Source of the DNA: Paludibacteraceae bacterium
GTDB lineage: Bacteria > Bacteroidota > Bacteroidia > Bacteroidales > Paludibacteraceae
DNA length: 44,788 nt
Assembly: GCA_905234835.1 (NCBI GenBank)
Contig: CAJOIZ010000017.1
Span: forward strand, 1-44,788
Direction: 5' to 3'
Positions 33,531 to 43,074 of the stretch are shown in pieces. Every line of letters begins with the position of its first letter. Position 1 is the first letter of the stretch. The notes under the pieces were generated by a model, which was not told the DNA's origin, did no database searches, and saw only the letters and a list, made by a program, of their open reading frames with translations. Both the position numbers and the translations under genes were made by a program.

Positions 33531-34874
33531 ATGGATAACCAAAGGAGCACTTTCGGCAGCAGGTTCGGGGCAATAGCTGCCATAGCAGGTTCGGCAGTGG
33601 GGCTGGGCAACATCTGGAAGTTTCCTTACGTGGCGGGTGAGAACGGAGGCGCGGCGTTCCTGCTTATCTATATAGGTATCACTCTGCTCATCTCCATCCC
33701 CGTTCTTCTTTCCGAGTTCGTCATCGGCAGACGCGGTCAATCCAATGCGTTCCGTTCGTTTCTGCATCTCGCTCCGCATAGGGCATGGGGGACGATTGGT
33801 ATTCTCGAACTCCTCGGTGCCGTCTTTATCCTTTCATTCTATTGCGTAATAGCCGGTTGGTCGCTCGAATACGTCTATCAGTCCGCCGCCAACGGCTTTG
33901 AAGGTATGACACAGGCACAGATGGACAGCCGCTTCAACGAATTCGTGGCAAGCGGTTACCGTCCGATTCTCTGGATGGCGGTATTCCTCTGCATGAACGC
34001 CTTTGTACTCGGGATGGGAGTAACCAAAGGTATTGAACGCTGCTCCAAGTTCATGATACCTGCGCTCTTCTGCATTCTTGTGATGCTTGCCGGTGTCAAT
34101 CTCCTGCAACCGGGATTCAAAGAAGGTGCGGCTTTCATCCTTGAACCAGACTGGAGTGCCGTTACCGGTCAGACTGTCATCAAGGCGCTGGGTCAGTCCT
34201 TCTTCTCGCTCAGTATCGGTATGGCGGCTATGATTACTTACGGCTCCTATATCAAGCGTCAGGAGAGCCTCGTGAGCGTATCGGTTATCGTATCCCTCGC
34301 TACTGTCATTATGGCGGTATTGGCGGGATTAGCTATCTTCCCGAGCGTGTTCACGTTCAATGTACCTGTGGCATCCGGTCCTGACCTTGTGTTCAAGACA
34401 CTTCCGCCTTTGTTCGCCCAACTCCCCGGCGGATACATTATCTCCATCCTTTTCTTCGTGCTGCTGTTCTTTGCCGCGCTCACTACATCGCTTAGTATCA
34501 TGGAATCCCTTGTGGCTTTCTTCTCCGATGAACTGCATATACGCCGCATCAGCGCCCTCGCAATAGGATTCGGTATTATCATCGTCTGCTCCACGCTTTG
34601 CGCCCTTTCACAGATGCCTGACAGCAGTTTACAGGTAGCAGGACTTAACCTCTTCGATTGGACAGACACCTTCTCGTCCAATTACATCCTACCGATAGCG
34701 GGACTCGGCTGTGTGGTTATGGTCGGTTGGTTTGTTCCCAAGTCCACAGTAGAACACGAGCTAACCAGTTCGGGACGTTATCCGTTGTGGATATTCCGCT
34801 GTGTGCTTTTTATGATGCGCTTTATCTGTCCGCCAATCATACTCTTTATGTTTATTAACGGACTCGTATCGTGA
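33531..34874 (+). CDS. Na+-dependent neurotransmitter-symporter-family transporter 1
   Basis: A 447-residue transporter of the NSS (SNF, LeuT-like) family with 11 predicted membrane segments, the number usual for prokaryotic members such as MhsT. The first helix, GSAVGLGNIWKFPYVAGENG, contains the unwound Na+/substrate site, and GMGVTKGIERCSKFMIPALF and LGQSFFSLSIGMAAMITYGSY are further signatures. The likely cargo is an amino acid taken up with Na+. It is the first of a tandem pair. Confidence 0.92.
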   Translation: MDNQRSTFGSRFGAIAAIAGSAVGLGNIWKFPYVAGENGGAAFLLIYIGITLLISIPVLLSEFVIGRRGQSNAFRSFLHLAPHRAWGTIGILELLGAVFILSFYCVIAGWSLEYVYQSAANGFEGMTQAQMDSRFNEFVASGYRPILWMAVFLCMNAFVLGMGVTKGIERCSKFMIPALFCILVMLAGVNLLQPGFKEGAAFILEPDWSAVTGQTVIKALGQSFFSLSIGMAAMITYGSYIKRQESLVSVSVIVSLATVIMAVLAGLAIFPSVFTFNVPVASGPDLVFKTLPPLFAQLPGGYIISILFFVLLFFAALTTSLSIMESLVAFFSDELHIRRISALAIGFGIIIVCSTLCALSQMPDSSLQVAGLNLFDWTDTFSSNYILPIAGLGCVVMVGWFVPKSTVEHELTSSGRYPLWIFRCVLFMMRFICPPIILFMFINGLVS

Positions 34875-34923
34875 ATTCGTAATTACGCAACAATAATTTA
34901 TAAACAATAAAACAAACACTCTT

Positions 34924-36342
34924 ATGGGAGAAAGAAATCAATTTGCCAGCAAGTTCGGAACAATGGCCGCCATCGCCGGTTCCGCCGTTGGTCTTGGTAA
35001 CATCTGGCGTTTTCCTTATGTGGCAGGCAACAATGGCGGCGCTGCCTTTTTGATTATCTACGCAGTAATATGCGTGCTGATATCAATGCCCGTAATGTTG
35101 TCCGAATTTGTGATAGGCCGTAAAGGACAGAGCAATACCTATCGCAGTTTCATTAAGTCAAGCGGCAAGAAAGGGTGGGGCATTGTAGGCGCAGTCGAAA
35201 TCTTTGCAGGACTTGCCATTCTGGCTTTCTATTGCGTGGTAGCGGGCTGGTCGCTGGAGTACATCTTTGCGGCTGTATCAGGTGAATTCGCCAGTTTCAG
35301 CGGAGGTGACACTGCCGAGCTTATCAATGCGCGAATAGCCGCTATGGGGCAACGGTTTGACCTCTTCGTAGGAGAAGGAGGGACACACGTTCTCAGTATT
35401 CCCCGTCCGATTGTCTGGACTATTGTCTTCCTTGCACTTAACTGCATCGTATTGGCTTTCGGCGTTTCCAAAGGCATAGAACGTTGCTCCAAGTTCATGA
35501 TTCCTGCGCTGTTCCTGCTCTTGCTCGTGCTGGTCATTATGTCCGTCCGTCTTGACGGGTTCGCAGCCGGTGCCGCATTCCTGTTGAAACCCAATTGGAG
35601 TGCCGTTACTCCGCAGACGATTATGTTCGCTTTGGGTCAGTCCTTCTTCTCCCTGTCGTTGGGTATGAGTGCGATGACCACCTACGGATCATATATTCAG
35701 AAAGACCAAAGCCTTGTCAGCGTGGCTTTCATCGTTGTTATAGCCACTATCCTGATGGCCGTTCTGGCAGGACTTGCTATATTCCCCTCCACTTTCACTT
35801 ATGGCGTAGAAGTAACTTCCGGTCCCGGACTCGTATTCAAGACGCTGCCTGCACTCTTTGCATCCCTTCCCGGTGGACCGTGGGTCGGCATAGTTGTTTC
35901 GTCGGTATTCTTTATCCTGCTGTTCTTTGCAGCCGTGACATCCTCCTTCTCACTCTTGGAAGCCGGTACCGCATACGTAACCGAGGAATGGCATATCGGC
36001 GGCAAGACTATCAATCGTCCGGTCGCTCTGACTATTCTGTTCGTGTTGGTAGGGACGCTGTCCGTCTTCTGCGCCCTCAGTCAGATGGAAGGTACTTCCC
36101 TCATCGTGATGGGAGAAAGTCTGTTTGACTTTATTGACAAGCTCACGTCCAATATCATTCTGCCTTTGGGCGGTATTGCCGCTTGTATTCTTGTGGGGCA
36201 GTTGATGAGCAAGGATGTGGTATTTAACGAACTGACAAGCAACGGGCAGTTCAATGCCAAGTTAGTGCGTTTCTTCTATTGGTTAGCAAGGTACGTATGT
36301 CCCCTTGTCATATTCTATATGTTCATCAAAGGATTGGAGTAA
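34924..36342 (+). CDS. Na+-dependent neurotransmitter-symporter-family transporter 2
   Basis: A 472-residue paralogue of the preceding gene, clearly a tandem duplicate. AGSAVGLGNIWRFPYVAGNN, FGVSKGIERCSKFMIPALFL and LGQSFFSLSLGMSAMTTYGS correspond block by block. It carries an extra loop of about 20 residues (GDTAELINARIAAMGQRFD) between helices 3 and 4 and differs in the substrate-facing helices, so specificity may differ. The 49-base gap has no promoter I can see, and a strong terminator follows. Confidence 0.92.
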   Translation: MGERNQFASKFGTMAAIAGSAVGLGNIWRFPYVAGNNGGAAFLIIYAVICVLISMPVMLSEFVIGRKGQSNTYRSFIKSSGKKGWGIVGAVEIFAGLAILAFYCVVAGWSLEYIFAAVSGEFASFSGGDTAELINARIAAMGQRFDLFVGEGGTHVLSIPRPIVWTIVFLALNCIVLAFGVSKGIERCSKFMIPALFLLLLVLVIMSVRLDGFAAGAAFLLKPNWSAVTPQTIMFALGQSFFSLSLGMSAMTTYGSYIQKDQSLVSVAFIVVIATILMAVLAGLAIFPSTFTYGVEVTSGPGLVFKTLPALFASLPGGPWVGIVVSSVFFILLFFAAVTSSFSLLEAGTAYVTEEWHIGGKTINRPVALTILFVLVGTLSVFCALSQMEGTSLIVMGESLFDFIDKLTSNIILPLGGIAACILVGQLMSKDVVFNELTSNGQFNAKLVRFFYWLARYVCPLVIFYMFIKGLE

Positions 36343-36369
36343 TAGCTCCGCGTTATTAGCAGATAACGA
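36107..36369 (+). other. Placeholder superseded by the terminator entry at 36369-36408
   Basis: This entry carries no independent annotation; the terminator after the second Na+-dependent transporter is described in the next entry. Confidence 0.
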
Positions 36370-36408
36370 AACAAAGACTCCGGATCAACGTCCGGAGTCT
36401 TTGTTTTG
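36369..36408 (+). terminator. Terminator of the Na+-transporter pair
   Basis: A perfect 16-base stem AAACAAAGACTCCGGA/TCCGGAGTCTTTGTTT with a 6-base TCAACG loop, ending in TTTTG, 27 bases after the stop codon. Confidence 0.92.
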
Positions 36409-36473
36409 CTGAATAGCTGTGGAACAGTTTGTGTTCGTTATTATAACGTGTGTTCTATATACGGTTAAGTCTT

Positions 36474-36757
36474 GCGGTGAGGGTACGGTGAAAATACGGT
36501 GAGGTCTGCTTTATGTATCGTATATCTATCGTGTATCTATCGTATATCTAACGTATATCTATCGTACTTGCTTGCTGCGCTGTTAATTGATAATTGACAA
36601 TTGATAGTTGATAATTGAGAAAATACTAACTACTACGGCTGTTGGGGACGTTAGTCTTCCTCGCCATTGTCCGCAACCATAAAAGTCCACCGGACTTTCA
36701 TGTAGTGAATGCGTGGTGGTCAGCTTCGCTGTTGGTTACTGCGTGTTGATGACTACG
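36474..36757. repeat. Composite repeat island D
   Basis: The order is three CGGTGA-type repeats and the leader GGTGAGGTCTGCTT (36474-36512); four 11-base units of TATCGTATATC type plus a truncated fifth (36516-36566); the linker ACTTGCTTGCTG; a stretch of repeated AATTGA heptamers (36582-36618); then 14-base units, interrupted by copy 2 of the hairpin/micro-ORF element and ending with TGTTGGTTACTGCG and TGTTGATGACTACG (36730-36757). The leuS terminator starts inside the next unit. It lies between two convergent genes. Confidence 0.85.
36651..36701 (-). repeat. Hairpin/micro-ORF repeat, copy 2
   Basis: The stem is AAAGTCC-ACC-GGACTTT (36682-36698). The minus-strand frame reads MKVRWTFMVADNGEED and then TAA. 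Flanks match copy 1 at 733-768. It is inserted in the 14-base array of island D. Confidence 0.6.
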
Positions 36758-36760
36758 TGT

Positions 36761-36793
36761 TGAAAAAAAGCGCTCGATGAGCGCTTTTTTTCA
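36761..36793 (-). terminator. leuS terminator
   Basis: A perfect 15-base inverted repeat TGAAAAAAAGCGCTC/GAGCGCTTTTTTTCA with a 3-base loop, 10 bases after the leuS stop. It is T-rich on both strands, so probably bidirectional. Its left arm forms out of a TGTTG unit of repeat island D. Confidence 0.92.
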
Positions 36794-36803
36794 ACTAACT
36801 TTA

Positions 36804-39620
36804 TTATACTACGATATTCACAATCTTGCCGGGTACGACGATGACACGCTTGGGCGTGCCGCCGTTCAGGTACTTGGCGGCATCCCCGTGAGCCAGGGCG
36901 AGGCGTTCCACCTCCTCTTTCGGCGTGTCTTTCGGGCACTCAATCGTATAACGCACCTTGCCGTTGAACTGGACGGGGTATTTCACACCGCTCTCTTCGA
37001 GGTATTTCTCGTCCCATACGGGCCAGACGGCGTCAATCACCAGCTCCTCTCCTGTGTGGCAGCGGTGGTACATCTCCTCGGCTATATGCGGAGCGTACGG
37101 AGCCAGCAATACGGCTACCGGCTCAAGAACGGCGCGTTTGTCGCATTTCAACGCCGCCAGTTCGTTCTGCGCGATCATAAACGCCGGGATGGACGTGTTG
37201 AACGAGTAGTGCTCGATGTCCCACGTGATTTTCTTGATCAGCTTGTGCAGACTCCTGAGTTCGTCCGCCGTCGGCTCACCGTCGGAAGGCGACTCGTACA
37301 TGTTCCACAGTTTGCGCAGGAACCGGTGAACACCGTCTATGCCGTTCGTGTCCCACGGTTTGGACATCTCCAGCGGACCGAGGAACATCTCGTAGAGCCG
37401 CAGGGTGTCCGCCCCGTAGCGTTCCACTATGTCATCGGGATTGACCACGTTGTACATCGACTTCGACATCTTCTCCACCGCCCAGCCGCAGATGTACTGC
37501 TTCGGATTGGCGGCGCCTATGTACGGGTTGTCCTCCACCTCCGAACTTGTGCCGTCGGCGAATATGAACTGCGCGTTCCTGTACTCCGGCATCCAGCTGC
37601 GGAAAGCCGTTATGTCCAGCACGTCGTTGTGGACGATGTTCACGTCCACGTGGATAGGCTGCACCTTGCCCTTGTACTGCGGCTGCTCAATCAGGTTGTA
37701 ACTTACATACAGGTTGCCCGTCGCGCCTTCGCCCACATAGCGGTAAACGAAGTTGCTCCGGCCCTGGATCATCCCCTGGTTGATGAGTTTATGGAACGGC
37801 TCGTCCTCGCACACGTAGCCGAGGTCGTAGAGGAACTTGTTCCAGAACCGCGAATAGATCAGGTGTCCCGTGGCGTGTTCGGTGCCGCCGATATAGAGGT
37901 TAACCTGCCGCCAGTAGTTGTTGGCTTCCTTGCTCACCAGCGCCTGGTCGTTTCTGTTGTCCATATAGCGCAGATAGTACGCCGACGAACCCGCGAACCC
38001 CGGCATCGTACACAGTTCGATGGGGAAGATTCTCTTGTTGTCAATCAACGCCTTGTCCGTCACTTGCCTGTTCTCTTCGTCCCATGCCCACTGTTGCGCG
38101 TGCCCCAACGGCGGCTGGCCGTCCTCCGTCGGCTTGAAGTCCTTGACTTCGGGCAGGCGCAACGGCAGGCACTCTTCGGGTATCAGATAGGGCATACCCT
38201 CCTTGTAATAGACTGGGAACGGCTCGCCCCAGTAGCGTTGGCGGGAGAAGATGGCGTCGCGCAGACGGTAGTTGACCTTCACTCTGCCGATGCCTTTCTC
38301 CGTGATATACGCTTTCATCTTCGCAATCGCGTCCTTCACCTCCAGTCCGTTGAGTATGCCGGAGTTAATCATCCGCCCCTCTTTGGCGTCAAAACTCTGC
38401 TCGCTGACGTCCGCGTCCTCAATCAGCGGAATAATGGGCAGGTTGAAATGCCGTGCAAAGGCGTAGTCGCGGCTGTCGTGCGCGGGGACAGCCATGATGG
38501 CTCCCGTCCCGTAGCCTGCCAGCACATAGTCGCTGACGTAGATGGGTATCTCCTTGTCCGTTAATGGATTGATGGCATAACTGCCTGTGAACACGCCCGT
38601 CACCTGCCGGTCGGCTATCCGCTCGCGCTCTGTGCGGTGCTTGCAGCGGTCAAGGTAAGCCTCCACTTCCGCCCGCTGTTGGTCGGTGACAACCCGCCGG
38701 ACGTATTCGCTCTCCGGCGCCAGAACCATGAACGTCACGCCGTAAACCGTGTCGGCACGGGTCGTGAAGATGGTGAACGGCTCGTCCTGTCCCTTGATGC
38801 TGAACCGCATCTCCGCGCCTTCCGAACGGCCGATCCAGTTGCGCTGCGTGTCTTTCAGGCTCTCGCTCCAGTCAATCCGGTCAAGACCCTCCAGCAGCCG
38901 CTGGGCGTATGCGCTCACCCGCAGGCACCACTGGCGCATCACGCGCTGCTCTACGGGATAGCCGCCACGGACGCTCAGCCCCTCGCTGACCTCGTCGTTC
39001 GCCAGCACCGTACCCAGTTTGGGACACCAGTTGACCTTCGTGTCCGCCAGGTAGGCGATACGGTATTCCATCAGCCGCTCCTGTTTCTCCTTTTCGCCCA
39101 AAGTCTTCCATCCCGCGTCCTCTTTCTCGAATCGCGCAACCAGCTCGCTGATGGGGCGCGCCTGCTGCTTCTCGTAGTCGTAGTACGAGTTGAACATCTG
39201 TGAGAAAGCCCATTGCGTCCACTTGTAGAACGCCGGGTCGCACGTCCTGACCGAACGTCCCCAGTCGTAGCAGAAGCCGATTTTGCGCAGCTGCTCCACA
39301 TACCGCCTGATGTTCTTCTCGGTCGTCACCTCGGGGTGCTGTCCGGTCTGGATGGCGTACTGCTCGGCGGGCAGGCCGTATGCGTCAAAGCCCATAGGGT
39401 GGAGTACGTTGTACCCTTGCAGCCGCTTGTAGCGCGCCACGATATCCGAGGCGATGTACCCCAGCGGATGCCCCACGTGCAGTCCCGCACCGCTCGGGTA
39501 GGGGAACATATCCAACACATAGTAAGGCTCTTTCGCCGTGTCGTTCTTCACTTCGTAGGCCTTGCGGTTGTCCCATTCCTGTTGCCATTTCTTCTCGATG
39601 GCTTGAAAGTTGTAATCCAT
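36804..39620 (-). CDS. leuS: Leucyl-tRNA synthetase
   Basis: A 938-residue class I aminoacyl-tRNA synthetase of normal length for Bacteroidota. The HIGH-type motif is in [20 protein letters not shown] near residue 45. The CP1 editing domain occupies about 230-430 ([32 protein letters not shown]). KMSKS is in [16 protein letters not shown] near 715. The anticodon-binding and C-terminal domains follow. It lies 27 bases after lptD and is probably co-transcribed with it. Confidence 0.97.
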   Translation of the reverse strand: MDYNFQAIEKKWQQEWDNRKAYEVKNDTAKEPYYVLDMFPYPSGAGLHVGHPLGYIASDIVARYKRLQGYNVLHPMGFDAYGLPAEQYAIQTGQHPEVTTEKNIRRYVEQLRKIGFCYDWGRSVRTCDPAFYKWTQWAFSQMFNSYYDYEKQQARPISELVARFEKEDAGWKTLGEKEKQERLMEYRIAYLADTKVNWCPKLGTVLANDEVSEGLSVRGGYPVEQRVMRQWCLRVSAYAQRLLEGLDRIDWSESLKDTQRNWIGRSEGAEMRFSIKGQDEPFTIFTTRADTVYGVTFMVLAPESEYVRRVVTDQQRAEVEAYLDRCKHRTERERIADRQVTGVFTGSYAINPLTDKEIPIYVSDYVLAGYGTGAIMAVPAHDSRDYAFARHFNLPIIPLIEDADVSEQSFDAKEGRMINSGILNGLEVKDAIAKMKAYITEKGIGRVKVNYRLRDAIFSRQRYWGEPFPVYYKEGMPYLIPEECLPLRLPEVKDFKPTEDGQPPLGHAQQWAWDEENRQVTDKALIDNKRIFPIELCTMPGFAGSSAYYLRYMDNRNDQALVSKEANNYWRQVNLYIGGTEHATGHLIYSRFWNKFLYDLGYVCEDEPFHKLINQGMIQGRSNFVYRYVGEGATGNLYVSYNLIEQPQYKGKVQPIHVDVNIVHNDVLDITAFRSWMPEYRNAQFIFADGTSSEVEDNPYIGAANPKQYICGWAVEKMSKSMYNVVNPDDIVERYGADTLRLYEMFLGPLEMSKPWDTNGIDGVHRFLRKLWNMYESPSDGEPTADELRSLHKLIKKITWDIEHYSFNTSIPAFMIAQNELAALKCDKRAVLEPVAVLLAPYAPHIAEEMYHRCHTGEELVIDAVWPVWDEKYLEESGVKYPVQFNGKVRYTIECPKDTPKEEVERLALAHGDAAKYLNGGTPKRVIVVPGKIVNIVV

Positions 39621-39647
39621 TATTGTAGTGTTTTATTGGTTTCTGTT

Positions 39648-42353
39648 TTACCACCAGTTCACTCTTCGGTTGGTGTTGTCGTTCGAACTCTTGTCGTACT
39701 TCAGGTCCTTGAGCATCGAGGCGTTCACGCCGATGTGGAACGTGTAGCTCTTATAGGGACCGAACGGCACGAAGCTGGCAGACATGTTCCAGCAGTGCAG
39801 GTCGCGGCTCACCGTGAAGTTGGTGTACGAGATCTTCTTGGCGGCTATGTCTATGTTCGTTGTCGCCGTTGCCTTCCAGCCTTTGCCGAGTCCGATGGTG
39901 CCGGATATGCCCATCGTCTGCACAATCCCCATCTTCGGGTACATGCGCTCGTAGTCGAACCCTCCGACCTGTGTGTAGTGTATGCCGTAGTTGATGGACA
40001 CCGACCACGGTATCTCTGTTTTTATGTATCCGTCCTCCGTTTCCGTCTTGGTTGGCGATGCGTTCTTGCCGTGGTTGATGGATCCGTCCTCGTTGGTCGT
40101 GACCGGGTCTATCCCTTGTTCGTCAGCACCCTTTGAGTTGTCCCGTTTGTCTTTGGGTGTGAACCACTTGCGTATCTTTTCGCCTGTCAGCGTGTAACTC
40201 AGGTTCATGCTCGTCCCCAGAAAGTGCGGGAACCTTCCGTTGCTCCAGTACTGTTTGTTTGTGCGGACGGGCTGTCCTGCCGCGTTCAGCTGGTACATAT
40301 ACGGGTCGAACTGTCCACTCAGGTTCAGCGTATAGTCCACCACGGGTATCTTCAGCCGCAGGTTCACACCGAAGTTCTCCCAGTTCATCGAGTCGGCGGC
40401 GAAGTTGTACCCGCCCGTTATTCCGAGGTTATCTATGATGCTATAGACCTTGTACGGGTCTTTCGCGGTCGTGTCCTTGTCGTTGCGTATCTTTACCTCA
40501 ATGTTGTTCTGCAGCGAGAAGTGTATATTCCCTTGCATACCTTGTGATGCGTTCCCGTACATCCCGTTGCTGTACCGCGAGTATGTCTGTGTCAGGTACA
40601 TCGGCATACCCGCCTCGTCGTATCGCGGCACGTACAGACCTGTCGCAGCGTCAATGGAGTCCGTGTAGAGGGCTTGGTTGTATGTGCCGTAGTACCCCCA
40701 GAACTTCGTCCCGAAGTCGGGTCGGTAATTGACGCTTATGGTTGGCGTGAACACGTGCCGGAAGCGGTCCACCTTGTCCCCGAACAGCTTGCGTGACGGC
40801 ATATAGAACCCGTACAGCTTGGTCGAGAAACTCACTGCCGCATTGAAGTCGAACACATTGTAGAACCCTGTCGTCGTGTCTCGTTGCAGTGCCTGTGTCT
40901 CCTCGTTCCAGCTCTGGTTGATGCGCGTGAAGTACATGCGGTCTGTCAGTGTCAGCGATGGCGTGACGCTCAAGTATTTCCATAGTGTCCACGACGCACT
41001 GATGGGCACCGAGTGCTTCAGTCCTGTCTGCCAGTCCCGCATAAAGTCCGAGTGGAAGAACTGGTTTTCCTTGATATGTGAGACGGATATCTTCGAGTTC
41101 CCCGAGTACGACAGCTTGATTTTCTCGTACCATTTCTCTTTCCCAGCGCGTTTCTTGCGTTTGAACGGATAGACCGAACTCATCGACACGCTCACGTCGG
41201 GCAGTGTGGCGGTCAGTGTCGAGTCTTTGGTCTGTTGGCTCAGCAGGGCGCTCATGGATATGCTCCACGGGCTTTCCGGGAAGCGTTGTGTATAGTTTAT
41301 ACTGCTTGACTTGACGTTTTCCGAGTTCAGTGCGCCGTTGTAGTAGGTATTGATATTGCTGCGGTTGTAGCCGCTTGTTGAGAAGTTCACGCTTGCCGAG
41401 AAGCTGTTGAATGGATTGGCTTTCGGGTCTTGTTGGTGGGTCCATGCGAGGCGCATGTTAGTGCTTTCCGAATAGTCCGGCATCCCCTTTTCACTGGTTT
41501 TGTCCGACCGGTAATTGAACTGTATGTTCCCACGGAACCGGTATCGCTTGACGTAGTGTGATGCGGCATACACTGCCCATGTTCCCTTCGTATAGATGTC
41601 GCCTGTCACCTCAAAGTCCATATAGTCGTTGATGGCGAAGTAGTACCCTATGCCTCGCATGTACAGACCTCGCGTGTAGTCGTCCCCGAACGTCGGCATG
41701 ATTAGGCCGCTTGAGTAGCTGTTCGTGAACGGAAAGTACCCGAACGGAATGGCCAATGGCACGGGCACGTCGCCTACCACCATGTATGCCGGACCGGTGG
41801 CTATGTAGTCTCCGGGCTTCACTTTCGCTTTGGTCATGTTCAGGTAGAAGTGTGGCTGTTCGTGATCGTTGCAAGTTGTATATTTGCCTCCTGCCATCAT
41901 CATTGTCTCGCTGTCCGTACGTTTGGTCTTGTCTGCTACTACATACCCTTCGCCTTGTTGGGTCACTACGTTGCGGATAAAACCTTTGCCGGTTTTCATA
42001 TTGTATGTTATCTCGTCGCTTTCGTAGCTGTCGTTGCCGTCTTTGAAAACGGGTTTGCCCACTACCTCGTTTTCAGTCGTATCCATTACACCTGCGGCAT
42101 AGACGAGGTTGCTGTCCATTTTCACGCGGATATATGCGGACGTTAATTCCATCTTTTCGTACGTCACTTTCCCGTTGCCGTGCAGCATGGCGACTCCGTC
42201 ACCGGTGAGTACTATGGAGTCGTTGGCGGTATAGTGTATGGGGGCTGTTATCTTGCTTTTGGGTTTGCGTATGGTATCGGATACGCCCTGACCGTGCATA
42301 GCAACTGCCATACACAGAACACTTAAAAGACATATCCATTTGCTTGTTCGCAT
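39648..42353 (-). CDS. lptD: LPS assembly outer-membrane protein LptD, Bacteroidota type
   Basis: A 901-residue protein. The signal peptide ends near AVAMHGQ. Then comes an OstA/LptA-like N-terminal domain (YTANDSIVLTGDGVAMLHGN, YEKMELTSAYIRVKMDSNLV, then NEVVGKPVFKDGN) and a large C-terminal barrel with the conserved lid-like PLAIPFGYFPF and SSGLIMPTFGDDYTRGLY. It should insert LPS into the outer leaflet together with LptE. I chose ATG at 42353: the first codon of the longer frame is a TTG inside the promoter -7 box. Confidence 0.88.
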   Translation of the reverse strand: MRTSKWICLLSVLCMAVAMHGQGVSDTIRKPKSKITAPIHYTANDSIVLTGDGVAMLHGNGKVTYEKMELTSAYIRVKMDSNLVYAAGVMDTTENEVVGKPVFKDGNDSYESDEITYNMKTGKGFIRNVVTQQGEGYVVADKTKRTDSETMMMAGGKYTTCNDHEQPHFYLNMTKAKVKPGDYIATGPAYMVVGDVPVPLAIPFGYFPFTNSYSSGLIMPTFGDDYTRGLYMRGIGYYFAINDYMDFEVTGDIYTKGTWAVYAASHYVKRYRFRGNIQFNYRSDKTSEKGMPDYSESTNMRLAWTHQQDPKANPFNSFSASVNFSTSGYNRSNINTYYNGALNSENVKSSSINYTQRFPESPWSISMSALLSQQTKDSTLTATLPDVSVSMSSVYPFKRKKRAGKEKWYEKIKLSYSGNSKISVSHIKENQFFHSDFMRDWQTGLKHSVPISASWTLWKYLSVTPSLTLTDRMYFTRINQSWNEETQALQRDTTTGFYNVFDFNAAVSFSTKLYGFYMPSRKLFGDKVDRFRHVFTPTISVNYRPDFGTKFWGYYGTYNQALYTDSIDAATGLYVPRYDEAGMPMYLTQTYSRYSNGMYGNASQGMQGNIHFSLQNNIEVKIRNDKDTTAKDPYKVYSIIDNLGITGGYNFAADSMNWENFGVNLRLKIPVVDYTLNLSGQFDPYMYQLNAAGQPVRTNKQYWSNGRFPHFLGTSMNLSYTLTGEKIRKWFTPKDKRDNSKGADEQGIDPVTTNEDGSINHGKNASPTKTETEDGYIKTEIPWSVSINYGIHYTQVGGFDYERMYPKMGIVQTMGISGTIGLGKGWKATATTNIDIAAKKISYTNFTVSRDLHCWNMSASFVPFGPYKSYTFHIGVNASMLKDLKYDKSSNDNTNRRVNWW

Positions 42354-42371
42354 AAGCCTATAAAAAGCGCG

Positions 42372-42402
42372 CAAAAATACACCAAATTACTTGAAAATAC
42401 AA
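42372..42402 (-). promoter_or_regulatory. lptD-leuS promoter
   Basis: On the minus strand, TTG (42402-42400), a 20-base spacer, TATTTTTG (42379-42372), then CGCGC. The leader to the lptD ATG is very short (about 12 bases). Confidence 0.65.
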
Positions 42403-42469
42403 TAACTGGCATTAAAAATCTCCCTAATCCGAAACTATCCCCTGCAAACTGCTACTTTTTCTTGAGTGT

Positions 42470-42502
42470 TTTGGGTATGTATTGTTTCCTGCAATATCTT
42501 TG
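42470..42502 (+). promoter_or_regulatory. Promoter of the orphan 183-residue gene
   Basis: TTTG (42470-42473), a 21-base spacer and TATCTTTG (42495-42502), about 20 bases before the ATG. Confidence 0.6.
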
Positions 42503-42522
42503 TTCACCTGATTGTTTGATTT

Positions 42523-43074
42523 ATGGAGAGCACTGACGGAACTTACGAAGAGGCTATAGAAATACCTGTATATGATGAGGGTATAAGGATGGAGGATTTG
42601 TTAAAAAACAATCCGGATTGTCATTATCGGACCCAAATGAAGAAGTTCGCGTATGAGGATATTTGGGCGATTGTGACTAAGGATTCCGTCATGGAGGAGG
42701 CATATCGTAATTGCAGTCGTGGCGGTGCGTATATCTTTGTGAAAGGTAGAAAAGAACCTTATTTGACGGCAGATGAATGGTCGGTCAAGAAAATTATTGA
42801 TGAACTGAATAGCAATCCGTTTGCTTGTCTTTCGGGATTGAATCCCAAAGGTTCGCATCGTATATATGCCAAGTACGGCAAACTTAAGGGCAATGTATAT
42901 ATATTGTCAGACGAAGTATTGTCAGACGGAGTATCGTCTAACGAAGTAAGATTGCACCTTACCAATGATGCGGTGCGAACATTAAAATTCATTCATCACA
43001 TCCTCACCAAAGGACCTAAAAAGACGTGTTTCTTTGAAACGAAAAGAAAGCACAGGAAACAAACATTGAACTGA
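42523..43074 (+). CDS. Unrecognised orphan protein, 183 aa
   Basis: A soluble protein with no signal peptide or membrane segment. Residues 1-60 are acidic; a middle domain reads GGAYIFVKGRKEPYLTADEW and ELNSNPFACLSGLNPKGSHR; the end is strongly basic (TKGPKKTCFFETKRKHRKQT). Residues 128-143 come from three tandem 15-base repeats, giving SDEVL, SDGVS and SNEVR. A promoter lies directly upstream, so it is probably expressed. I cannot place it in a family. It is the first gene outside the core on this side, next to an insertion sequence, and may be acquired DNA. Confidence 0.6.
   Translation: MESTDGTYEEAIEIPVYDEGIRMEDLLKNNPDCHYRTQMKKFAYEDIWAIVTKDSVMEEAYRNCSRGGAYIFVKGRKEPYLTADEWSVKKIIDELNSNPFACLSGLNPKGSHRIYAKYGKLKGNVYILSDEVLSDGVSSNEVRLHLTNDAVRTLKFIHHILTKGPKKTCFFETKRKHRKQTLN

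Noticed and set aside
36369..36408. One feature entry with reversed coordinates (start 36369, confidence 0)
   Set aside because: It is an erroneous duplicate of the terminator at 36369-36408 and should be ignored.
36777..38564. Plus-strand ORF of 595 codons
   Set aside because: It is antisense to leuS and reflects codon bias of that gene; no motif is present.
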